Source: a virus. From it: DNA of 34,008 nt. Positions 7,601 through 14,623 of this stretch are shown in pieces. Each line of letters starts with the position of its first letter. The stretch's first letter is position 1. The DNA lies in the IMG/VR virus record IMGVR_UViG_3300006919_000200, positions 1-34,008 of that record. One strand, written 5' to 3'. A program made the translations under genes and the position numbers. The notes beneath the pieces were generated by a model. It did no database searches. It had not been told where the DNA came from and worked only from the letters and a program-made list of their open reading frames with translations.

Positions 7601-8912
7601 AACAGATGTACAGATTGCTACAGCTTTACAAGCAGCTTGGACTGACAGTACTCACTTTACTGTAACAAGAAGTAATGAAGTGTTAACGTTTACTGCTACA
7701 AGCAGGAAAGTTATTTCAGGTAGTTTTGCTTATACAGTTACGCAAGGTACTTCAAGAACAGGTACATTATTAACTGGTTTAATAACTAACTCAACTGGTG
7801 GTAACATTTCAACAACAGAGGGGGTAGATATAGTCTATGCTAGAGGGACCCGCGTTACTCTTAGTGCAAATACTGCTAGCGGCAGTAGCGTGTTATTTGA
7901 TAAGCATTATGGCGAAGGGCCTGGACGACTCTTAGATCCTACGTTTGTTAAAGCAGCTAATGATAGTGACTATGGACAAACAGGCCACGGTAGTAACTCA
8001 GCTTACTTAGCAGCTTATTATAATACTGATGCTACACAAAACAGTACAGAGCTTGCTAAGCCTAATGGTGCTGTTCAGAATATGCAACAAGCTTTATTAG
8101 ATATATTAACTGCATTAACTAATAATACTTTATTATCAGTTACCCCTGATAGTTCAGGGTCGCCTACTAATATTGTTTTAGAACCTACTCAGTTTAGTGC
8201 AACAGCTAATTATGTTACGGCTTTTGCGCCAGTGACTGAAGTTATAGCTAGTAAAGTTGCTCCAACAACTACAAATCTTACTAATGCTGCAGAAGGAACT
8301 GATGTTGCAACAACTAATCCTACGTTTAGTACTAGTGGTACATCTATTAGTACTACGTTTAATATAGTAAGACCTTGGCAATCTACAAATATAAACCCAA
8401 GTAAAATCTTTCCAATCTTTTTAGAATCTGTTACAGCTTCTAACGGTGATATAACTAATAGAATAAGAGCTGGAGATTTAGGTTACGATTTTGCTGGTAC
8501 AAATTATGTATCTTACTTTGAAAGAGTTCAGTTATCTATAAGTCCTTCTTTTGATACTGAGCAGTTAACTAGTATAGCTTTGTGGGCTGATGGTGGTAGT
8601 ATCGAAACTGTTGGTGGTGAACCTGTAAGGGCTACATTACAAGTAAGAGCTAGAGCTACTAATAACCCAGGTCAAAAAGCTTTTCTTACTGTAGCAGAAG
8701 ATAATACTCAATCAGATGCTAAAGCTAATAAGCTAGTAGTAAACGGTTTTTCTGTAGCTTCTGATTATAAAACTGATGCACGAATGTTTGGAAGATTTTT
8801 AAATTATCGTATTGATGATGCTCAAACAGCTAATGCATTAACAGCTAATAATAATAAAGCTTGGAATATATCTGGACTTCAGTTAGACGTGAAGAAAGGA
8901 GGAACTCGATAA
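4650..8912 (+). CDS. Large tail protein, T7 gp12-like (tail tubular B/nozzle) with inserted repeat modules (1420 aa)
   Basis: The start at 4650 follows AATAGGAG. The N-terminus (ASQGVVKDTPPVSLAHNI, then DVRNVRFKDGAIRK) is the typical opening of podovirus tail-nozzle/tubular-B proteins. YNYRYNTWTIRDLDS at about 491-505 is another family signature in the beta-propeller part. From about 638 to 1045 lie at least four divergent beta-alpha-beta modules of roughly 90-110 residues. The C-terminus (about 1200-1420) returns to tail-like sequence and ends ISGLQLDVKKGG, resembling the end of the fibre at the left edge. T7 gp12 is about 800 residues, so the inserted modules explain most of the extra length. 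The protein would form the distal tail tube and may display the modules outward for surface contact. Confidence 0.8.
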   Translation: MAEDPGLTIADVASQGVVKDTPPVSLAHNIFTDVRNVRFKDGAIRKIEGELLLNNITDDQSSPKSLGKVRYFAVWQNPNLQPTGCYYIFVVDLLNNNIIVGQKVYIQNHTGTKRDITPTGLNSGNGFTFTTSGWQHTLFSGGFNLIINNGIEKPHYIQDTPGNTNINNIVLAELPGWDSYNAETVTYDDTFVTGDSNVFDLGQKVDFVNNSIIVTGTNTKSSQAGSPAGSGTHNGTNFVPGDLPGTTPTVTGDNFQTYTDTATNTTVIVVGNLSNSNTVKVTIKSRNPVLVRCGIIESFGDLLVAGNLTEVDSVTPANIVRRLSGVVRTSDVAAPGGIPNNWNPFKAGVSTADEFTLSDTSVIQDMKSLQGNMYIYSADSIHVMRLTGNVNAPVAFAPVTDEYGSLTTGSVIEYDGKHFVIGSNDVYLFSGNPGNIQSLADGRIRNYFKDNLNPTHEKQLQLLHNYPENEIWICYPTLDSIGGELDEALIYNYRYNTWTIRDLDSVMSADMGPIKGGGVPTATVALTGNSGNFGYINRGRKEVQAVTINGKTPRRTIGTKARKTVAVASFSNFTTDTREVVDLAITGDTGPNVVNQITTLTFPSSATFTYDRDQSSYLDGGASAVIKGSASHGIGDVSFPAKVILGNDQANGATINMTTFVAAVKDYINSNAALGNFTATASTNVLTLTSDVPGPRTFNTSTFAISGGSTSNLTTNVSTAGVGVYGVAASLSPAISMRLQSSEASGIHAAIDQTITLAKNKTAAADIRDDIITKLQALDQFNGDSSSIYSVAASGNNVRLTSRVGGNHNAITITFKTTHGGTDYTETEFGGNLNSSVSVVTAGVDNSQDLVTLTVTFPDGTTSSKVLDGTFSRANIVTEVSTLINAASGWSTATSTGLVTATAATEGIITNNFSVALTCAGSLPTGFTNSTFTGAQTRAGVAPASTTDTVTLTPPLGNAVSVNFNDLSAYPAYEPDGSQTTAEVTDVQIATALQAAWTDSTHFTVTRSNEVLTFTATSRKVISGSFAYTVTQGTSRTGTLLTGLITNSTGGNISTTEGVDIVYARGTRVTLSANTASGSSVLFDKHYGEGPGRLLDPTFVKAANDSDYGQTGHGSNSAYLAAYYNTDATQNSTELAKPNGAVQNMQQALLDILTALTNNTLLSVTPDSSGSPTNIVLEPTQFSATANYVTAFAPVTEVIASKVAPTTTNLTNAAEGTDVATTNPTFSTSGTSISTTFNIVRPWQSTNINPSKIFPIFLESVTASNGDITNRIRAGDLGYDFAGTNYVSYFERVQLSISPSFDTEQLTSIALWADGGSIETVGGEPVRATLQVRARATNNPGQKAFLTVAEDNTQSDAKANKLVVNGFSVASDYKTDARMFGRFLNYRIDDAQTANALTANNNKAWNISGLQLDVKKGGTR
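6561..7784 (+). repeat. Array of four divergent protein modules inside the tail gene
   Basis: Protein residues of about 638-722, 735-845, 848-940 and 947-1045 share a pattern: beta strands with a PDGT- or PLGN-like turn, a helix of the form (I/V)xTxLxxxIN or LQAAW, then a strand pair such as SGNNVRLTS or SNEVLTFTATS, ending in a G/T-rich strand. The repeats have diverged at DNA level, so no exact DNA repeat is present. I recognise this module type from phage tail and other surface proteins. Bases 7441-7500, between modules three and four, are about 60% GC. Confidence 0.55.
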
Positions 8913-9079
8913 TGGCAATCAGCAATCCTCCTCAAACTGATGATCCTAACGTAAACTTTATTTTGTTAGAGATTATTAAAGAACTTAATTTACGACAAGA
9001 AGAACACTTAAGGCTATTGGCAGACATACGCGCTGCCACTAGTCTTTCAGATCTACAGGAAAGGATCGATAAAAAATGA
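8912..9079 (+). CDS. Small helical hypothetical protein (55 aa)
   Basis: The ATG at 8912 shares a base with the preceding stop. The SD GGAGG is encoded by the Gly-Gly codons at the end of the tail gene. An upstream in-frame start at 8861 would lie wholly inside that gene and lacks such a site, so it is rejected. The 55 residues have a flexible N-terminus (ISNPPQTDDPNVNF) and then an amphipathic charged helix with heptad character. The end overlaps the next start by four bases. It may be an assembly factor or bundle-forming linker; family not recognised. Confidence 0.65.
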   Translation: MAISNPPQTDDPNVNFILLEIIKELNLRQEEHLRLLADIRAATSLSDLQERIDKK

Positions 9080-9543
9080 TAAGAGCTATAGGCCATAACG
9101 ATGTTTTGGAAGCTTTATTATTAATGAAACAATCTACTAAACAAAACGAATATAAGAATACTGAGTATAACGAAAATGCTTGGATAACTTTTTTCTGTAG
9201 TTTAATAGATAAACAAAGCAAACAAGACCCTAATGCATTAGTAATAGGGTATTATGATAATACATTAAAGGGGTTTTTATCTGCGTCAACGTTTAATAGT
9301 TACTATAATAACTCAGTAGTTATGGATGTTAGGGATTGTATCGTAGATAAGAATAATAAAAACAACGGTAAAATAGTACACCAATTATTTACTCATATGA
9401 TAAATCATACAAAAAAATATGGTGGTAAATATTGGAGAGCAGATTCTATACAGGGATTTGATGATGCTTTAAGATACGGTAAATTTTTACAAAAAAGATT
9501 TAATGGTACTTTACAAATTTCTGTAAGAGGAAAAATAGAATAG
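9076..9543 (+). CDS. GNAT-like acetyltransferase-fold protein (155 aa)
   Basis: It begins MIRAIGHNDVLEALLLM and continues with NALVIGYYDNTLKGFLSAST and VVMDVRDCIVDKNNKNNGKI. This strand-turn-helix order is typical of GNAT proteins that phages carry between tail and core genes. The stretch NKNNGKIVHQLFTHM occupies the position of the acetyl-CoA-binding Q/RxxGxG/A loop but is a poor match, so catalysis is uncertain. It overlaps the previous gene by four bases and is followed after 9 bases by the first core-protein gene. It may modify a virion or host protein, or be a structural relic of the fold. Confidence 0.6.
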   Translation: MIRAIGHNDVLEALLLMKQSTKQNEYKNTEYNENAWITFFCSLIDKQSKQDPNALVIGYYDNTLKGFLSASTFNSYYNNSVVMDVRDCIVDKNNKNNGKIVHQLFTHMINHTKKYGGKYWRADSIQGFDDALRYGKFLQKRFNGTLQISVRGKIE

Positions 9544-9552
9544 GAGAATAAT

Positions 9553-10098
9553 ATGGGCGGTGGAGGCGGAAGCAGCACTACAATAGCTACATCTGGATTA
9601 ATAGATGATCTAAAACCAATAGTCACAAAACTGATTGGTGATAGAGTAACTGCATATGATGAAGATATAAAAGACCCTAGTAAAATTGTAGCAGACTTAT
9701 CACAACAACAGAAAGATTCGTTTACAGCATCTACAAACACAGCAAACGATATGATAAGTGGTCAAGGTGCATTTGACTTAAGTGGTAGATTAAATAGAGA
9801 TTTAGCTAATACACTGGGAACAGGCATGGGAGCCGCTTCAATGGGAGGAGCGTTAGGCTCTGCGAGATCTATGGCAGCTACTAATAAAGCTCTTGGTGAT
9901 GTGTCAATGAATTACTTAGAAAAAGAACAAGGTAATATATTGAAAGGATCTGAGTTATTAGGAAACGTAGGTACTGCTATGCAACAACAAAAACAAAAAC
10001 GGTTAGATGCTCCACATACAGCTACGTCTAGAATTTTTCAGTATCTTGGTGCTGGACCTACACAATCTGTACAAACTACTAAAGGTGGAGGAAAGTAA
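9553..10098 (+). CDS. Probable small virion/core protein, Gly-rich ends (181 aa)
   Basis: The SD AGGAG lies before the ATG at 9553. The N-terminus MGGGGGSST and a helical, Ala/Gly/Met-rich middle (GTGMGAASMGGALGSARSMA, about 92-111) are characteristic of a family of short virion proteins encoded just before the large internal proteins of marine podoviruses. The position is comparable to T7 gp14, a small core protein ejected into the outer membrane, but I cannot show homology. The C-terminal GGGK codons supply the SD of the next gene, which starts immediately after the stop. Confidence 0.6.
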   Translation: MGGGGGSSTTIATSGLIDDLKPIVTKLIGDRVTAYDEDIKDPSKIVADLSQQQKDSFTASTNTANDMISGQGAFDLSGRLNRDLANTLGTGMGAASMGGALGSARSMAATNKALGDVSMNYLEKEQGNILKGSELLGNVGTAMQQQKQKRLDAPHTATSRIFQYLGAGPTQSVQTTKGGGK

Positions 10099-11268
10099 AT
10101 GAACGTTAATAGCATGTCACCTCAACAAAGAGCAATGTTAATGGCTCAGCTTCAAAACTCTTCGTCTGTTATGCCTACCATGGTTGTACCAGCTCCAAAA
10201 GTAGCTGAAGGTCCAAAGACTGTTGTAATAAAACAATCTGAAAAACCGCAAATAAAAGCAAAACAAAAAAGTGAAATGGATCAACTTAGAATGGCAGCTA
10301 AGTTAGGAGCGCTTAACATGGGCATGGATGCTGGAATGAAATCTTTTGCACCTAAAGCTGCTGCAACTACTGCCGCCGCGGCTGCAAATCCTATAACTGC
10401 ACCATTACTTATGGCAGCTGCGCTGTTTGCTAAAGGAGGAACTAAAGTTCCTGGTGGACCATTATATAATTATGGTGGATCAAAAGTAAAATACTATGAA
10501 GAAGGAGAAAAGGCAGACGATGGTGTTAACTTACTTCCGTTAGGAATGCTAAGAACTCTAATGAACTATGGTGCAAAGCAAGGAGTTATTGGACCACGCG
10601 GAGGTGCTAATATTCCTGGTTATAGATACCAACATAGTCCTAAAATACATCCACCATATACTCCTAGAATGCAGGCTATAATGGATGCTAATAAAATGAT
10701 TGACAAAATGCAGAGGTACGATAAGATGTACCCTGTATCTGGTAGAGATAGATTTATATTAAATGAAATAAAAGCAGAACAAAAAACTCCTGAATACAAA
10801 AAGCGAATGGATAAGTTTGAAGAACGTATGATGGATACCTTTAAGAAACTAGAAAAAGATGGATACAATATTAAAGCTAGTAAAGCTCCTATTAAACAAG
10901 TTGATCTATCAGGTACGCTAAAAGATAACAAAATGGTAAAAGCAAAACCACCTCTTACTCCTGATCAAATAGAAGATAGAAAATATCTTAAGTCTGTTGG
11001 AGTTTTAGGAAGCGAGTTATTAAGTGATTATGGAGATGTAGGTAAGAAAGCTGTTACAGCTGCTGCGCCATTTGCAATGGGAATGCTTAACTTTCCTTTA
11101 GCTGTAGCTTCCTATCTTGGTAGCGCAGGACCTTTAAATGAAGGTGCAGAAAGACAAGGTAAAAATGTACCGTTAATGAAGCAAGGACCTGGTCCTATAG
11201 TAGCTGTTCCTGAATCGTTTGCGGGGATGAGTGACGAACAAATTAAATCGTTAACGTCAGGAGAGTAA
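10099..11268 (+). CDS. Probable internal virion protein with Ala-rich hydrophobic segment (389 aa)
   Basis: The start follows directly after the preceding stop. It has a Met/Gln-rich N-terminus, a basic stretch (about 50-65), a hydrophobic Ala-rich segment (about 92-115, ANPITAPLLMAAALFAKG) and a GGT...GGPLYNYGGSKVKYYEEG motif at about 113-135. The GG-x-YY motif is common in virion proteins of this gene neighbourhood. A second hydrophobic region (FAMGMLNFPLAVASYLG) lies near 323-339. Membrane-insertable segments in a core-cluster protein fit a role in the ejection channel. The end encodes AGGAG, the SD of the next gene. Confidence 0.55.
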   Translation: MNVNSMSPQQRAMLMAQLQNSSSVMPTMVVPAPKVAEGPKTVVIKQSEKPQIKAKQKSEMDQLRMAAKLGALNMGMDAGMKSFAPKAAATTAAAAANPITAPLLMAAALFAKGGTKVPGGPLYNYGGSKVKYYEEGEKADDGVNLLPLGMLRTLMNYGAKQGVIGPRGGANIPGYRYQHSPKIHPPYTPRMQAIMDANKMIDKMQRYDKMYPVSGRDRFILNEIKAEQKTPEYKKRMDKFEERMMDTFKKLEKDGYNIKASKAPIKQVDLSGTLKDNKMVKAKPPLTPDQIEDRKYLKSVGVLGSELLSDYGDVGKKAVTAAAPFAMGMLNFPLAVASYLGSAGPLNEGAERQGKNVPLMKQGPGPIVAVPESFAGMSDEQIKSLTSGE

Positions 11269-11270
11269 TT

Positions 11271-12161
11271 ATGGCCATAGGATTTAGAAGAGAATATACA
11301 CCATCAACAATAGATTTTAGTTATTTAGATGTTGATGTGCCAGACTTTAAGTCAACACCTAAAGTTGGTCAAACTTCGCAAGCTCCGGCTATGGATCAAT
11401 CAGGATCTAACGATTCCGGTACGTCTATGCAGCAATCTTATATACCTGCGATACCTCCTATGGCACCAATACAAGTTCCTGATAATTACGATTTTGATAA
11501 TACTGTTTACAATCCTGATACAAATGAGTTTCAAGCTCATACTTATCCAAAAATACCTACGTTACTAGGAACTAAAGCTGTTGAAAATACTATGATGTAT
11601 GGTAAGCCAAGTGGTTCTAGTCATTTAAATCCAGGTCAAGTAAAAAATATACAAGATAATGCTTTAGCCCATCAGGCAAACATATTAGAAACTACACAAA
11701 ATATGCCAGTTGGTTCGACAGCTATGGATATTCATAATATGGCTCATTTACAATCAACTGGATTTGACCAATATGGAAACTACCATCCTGAATACGATCC
11801 TGGTGTAGCTGCTCATGCAGCTCATATGGCTGCAATACCTACTTATGGAGCTCATTCATCTGGTTCGGCAGGAGGAAATATGATTGATGCTATTACAAAT
11901 GGTATTAACTTAGGTGGTCCTGATACTTCTGCAACAAATATAGGAGTTCCTTTCTTTGATGCTAATACAATGATGGGTATAAACAATCCAGCAGAAGGGT
12001 ATCAACCTAGTCCTTTTATAGAAGCTAATCAACATTTACTTACTCATGGTCCTGTTGATACAAGTTTTATACCTAGTTCAGGAGCTGAAGAAAGTTCGGG
12101 AGGAGGATCTAATATGAGTATTCAGGATAGTAGCGGCGGCGCGTCAGGAGGAGGTAAATAA
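11271..12161 (+). CDS. Probable internal virion protein, low complexity (296 aa)
   Basis: It starts two bases after the previous stop, behind AGGAG. The product is rich in Pro, Asn, Gly, Ser, Met and His, with few charged residues and no predicted membrane segment (for example YIPAIPPMAPIQVPDNYDFD). It ends in a Ser/Gly tail finishing GGGK. Such disordered proteins are often packaged scaffold-like components between small and large core proteins. Its function is not recognisable and the assignment rests on its place in the core-protein operon. Confidence 0.5.
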   Translation: MAIGFRREYTPSTIDFSYLDVDVPDFKSTPKVGQTSQAPAMDQSGSNDSGTSMQQSYIPAIPPMAPIQVPDNYDFDNTVYNPDTNEFQAHTYPKIPTLLGTKAVENTMMYGKPSGSSHLNPGQVKNIQDNALAHQANILETTQNMPVGSTAMDIHNMAHLQSTGFDQYGNYHPEYDPGVAAHAAHMAAIPTYGAHSSGSAGGNMIDAITNGINLGGPDTSATNIGVPFFDANTMMGINNPAEGYQPSPFIEANQHLLTHGPVDTSFIPSSGAEESSGGGSNMSIQDSSGGASGGGK

Positions 12162-12163
12162 TA

Positions 12164-14623
12164 ATGATGAACTTACCACCTATTGAAAAGATCGATAAGG
12201 TAGATCGATATGGTAATAAAGTTTCTATGCAATACGAAAACAACAGGCAAAAGAAACATAAAGTACAGGATCGACATGGTAATAGTTTGACACTTACATT
12301 TGCTTCACCTGATATTACTCCACCGCCTTCTATGACAGAAGTACCTAATTATTCTGCAAAAGGCGGAAACTCTAATAATCACCCTGGTAATCCAAAAGGT
12401 ACAGATACTGTGCCAGCTTGGCTTACACCTGGCGAGTTTGTAGTAAATAAAGAAGCAACACAAATGTATGAACCACTCATACGACAAATGAATAACCATG
12501 GACGACAAGTTCAAAATGAAAAAGCTATGTATGCTTCTCATGGTAGTTCAGTAGATGTAGATTGGATTACTGAAGATCTATTAGATAAACTACGATTTGC
12601 AGAAGTAGGCAACTTAAAACCTGAACAAATGGTTTCACCTGCTGGAGCTAGAGGACCATACCAAATTATGCCAGCTAACTTTGATGGTGGAGCTGGGTTT
12701 GGTACAACTCCTATTTCAGCTGCTGATGCTTTTAACGAAGAAAAGTCTAGAAGATTTGCAGCAGAATATTTAGCTGGAATACAAAACGCTTTTCCTGGTT
12801 GGAGCCCAACAGAAGTTTTACAAGCCTACAATTGGGGACCGGGTAATATGAGGAAATATAAGTCAGGCGCAGGAAATACTATGCCTACAGAAACTACTCA
12901 ATATCCTATGAAAATTTTAGGACCTGGTAAACAATATGCTAGCAATACTCCATTTAAGTTAAGTGATCTTTTTGGTATGTCTGCTTATGCTGCTGATACT
13001 AATAAACAGGTTCCTCAATTAGCTCAGAATAATGTAAGTGATATAAACTCTATTATATATGGTGGAACACAACCGGTTGATAACACTGTAAAACCAGCAG
13101 TAACCAATGATAGTCCTTTACCTGATTGGATGAAAGGATACCACACTTTTGGAGAAGAGGTTAAAAAAGATTTTGAATCTACTGGTGAACTACCTATTAT
13201 TTCTGAAAGCCAAATGGTTCCATTGTCAAGTGATAAAGGCGTAGAGCTTAGACCTTCTGATGTTAAGTCTAATGAACCTGGATTAAAGCAAGATCCTGGT
13301 ATGTCAAAGGAAGAAAAGTCTAGCATTGTACAAAAGATTAAAGAGCAGCTAGCGGCTAAGGAACTTGAGGAAGAAGAAAAGAAAAAGGCTGCTGAGGCAG
13401 GAGCTAATATTGCTGATGGCGATACAGGTGATGGAGATGCTGGCGCAAAAGAAATGAGTAAAGCCGAAAGGTTTTTAAAAGATTTATTAGGACCGTTGTT
13501 TAATAGATCAGAACTAAAACGAATGGCTATCTTTTATCTTGGCGCTAGAGCTATGAATAATACTCATGGAGATAGTTTAGCGTTTGCTCTTGAGAACTAC
13601 ATAAATCGAGTAGACTCTTTGGAGGAAGCTGCTTTAAGGTTTACATATAGTGAACAAGGACAAAAGCACACTGATAAATCTTTACAAGATTTTCTAGATA
13701 ACGACTATGATAGAAGTTTATTAATAGAAAAAGGATCACCAGTACGAAATACTGCTCAGTTTGTAATGGCTTATAGTTTGAAGAACCGTAATGTTAAAAG
13801 AAGACTTGAAAAAGTAGAAGTTGGAACAGGTAATAATAAAAGAACTTTACATAGAGATGTTAAAACTAATACCATTATACCCGATAGTTTTTGGAATGAC
13901 TGGACTACTAATGAAACATACGCTTATGGTACTGATAAATATAACGCAGAGTCAGCTAGATTAATTAAACTATTTGAAGATACTTTAAAAGCAGCTAGAA
14001 ATCTAAACTCTACTACAGTAAAAGATAGAACTGTAAAGAGTCCATACGATAAGTTAAACATTCCAAAAGAAGCACAAAAGATGGCAGCCTTTGTAATGCA
14101 AAAAGGACCAATAGATGCACAACGAAAAACTGGTGTTGATGCAAACTTGTTTGGAGCTGCTATAAACAATGCTTATTCTTTAGCGATGCAAGATGCTATG
14201 GCTGATGAAGTAGAGTTTACAGACTTATTACCTTATGTAAAGTATTTACAGTTTGAAACTAAAACTAATGCTAACCCTAAATTATTTGAAAGTGAACTTG
14301 ATACTCCTACAGAAAAGAAAACAGGTGTAGGCGATCCTATTAGTATGAGAGAGTTTGACACCTTAAAAGAAGGTATCGTTACAATGATGTTAACAATGCC
14401 AGACCCTGATGGAGAACCAGGTAGTAAACCTTTTGCTACTATGGATCCTGATACAGCATTTAATATTTATGTGACAGACACTGAAGAGCGTTGGAATAGT
14501 TTAACTAAAAATGAAAAAGGTGTTTGGAGAAGCAGAGCATTAGGTAAAGGTAAAGGTAAAACTTCAGGGTTCTTTGAGTTTTTGCGTGCCAGATATTTAC
14601 TTAATATAGCAGGAGATGATTAA
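12164..14623 (+). CDS. Internal virion protein with lytic transglycosylase (SLT) domain (819 aa)
   Basis: The SLT domain at about 135-240 shows catalytic E147 in FAEVGN, then SPAGARGPYQIMP at 158-170 and AYNWGPGN at 221-228, matching the E, GxxQ(I/M)MP and AYN-GPG signatures of soluble lytic transglycosylases. It would cut peptidoglycan glycan strands as the DNA-translocation channel crosses the wall, like the N-terminal domain of T7 gp16. Upstream, GTDTVPAWLTPGEFVVNKEA (79-98) is a motif common in phage structural proteins. Residues of about 385-420 are highly charged and helical. Either ATG, at 12164 or 12167, may be used. The stop overlaps the next start (TAATG). Unlike T7, the SLT domain sits on its own core protein and not on the largest one. 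Confidence 0.82.
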   Translation: MMNLPPIEKIDKVDRYGNKVSMQYENNRQKKHKVQDRHGNSLTLTFASPDITPPPSMTEVPNYSAKGGNSNNHPGNPKGTDTVPAWLTPGEFVVNKEATQMYEPLIRQMNNHGRQVQNEKAMYASHGSSVDVDWITEDLLDKLRFAEVGNLKPEQMVSPAGARGPYQIMPANFDGGAGFGTTPISAADAFNEEKSRRFAAEYLAGIQNAFPGWSPTEVLQAYNWGPGNMRKYKSGAGNTMPTETTQYPMKILGPGKQYASNTPFKLSDLFGMSAYAADTNKQVPQLAQNNVSDINSIIYGGTQPVDNTVKPAVTNDSPLPDWMKGYHTFGEEVKKDFESTGELPIISESQMVPLSSDKGVELRPSDVKSNEPGLKQDPGMSKEEKSSIVQKIKEQLAAKELEEEEKKKAAEAGANIADGDTGDGDAGAKEMSKAERFLKDLLGPLFNRSELKRMAIFYLGARAMNNTHGDSLAFALENYINRVDSLEEAALRFTYSEQGQKHTDKSLQDFLDNDYDRSLLIEKGSPVRNTAQFVMAYSLKNRNVKRRLEKVEVGTGNNKRTLHRDVKTNTIIPDSFWNDWTTNETYAYGTDKYNAESARLIKLFEDTLKAARNLNSTTVKDRTVKSPYDKLNIPKEAQKMAAFVMQKGPIDAQRKTGVDANLFGAAINNAYSLAMQDAMADEVEFTDLLPYVKYLQFETKTNANPKLFESELDTPTEKKTGVGDPISMREFDTLKEGIVTMMLTMPDPDGEPGSKPFATMDPDTAFNIYVTDTEERWNSLTKNEKGVWRSRALGKGKGKTSGFFEFLRARYLLNIAGDD

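Noticed and set aside
8861-8911. Upstream start for the 55-aa gene
   Set aside because: It would place 17 extra residues inside the tail gene without an SD; the ATG at 8912 has GGAGG at proper distance.
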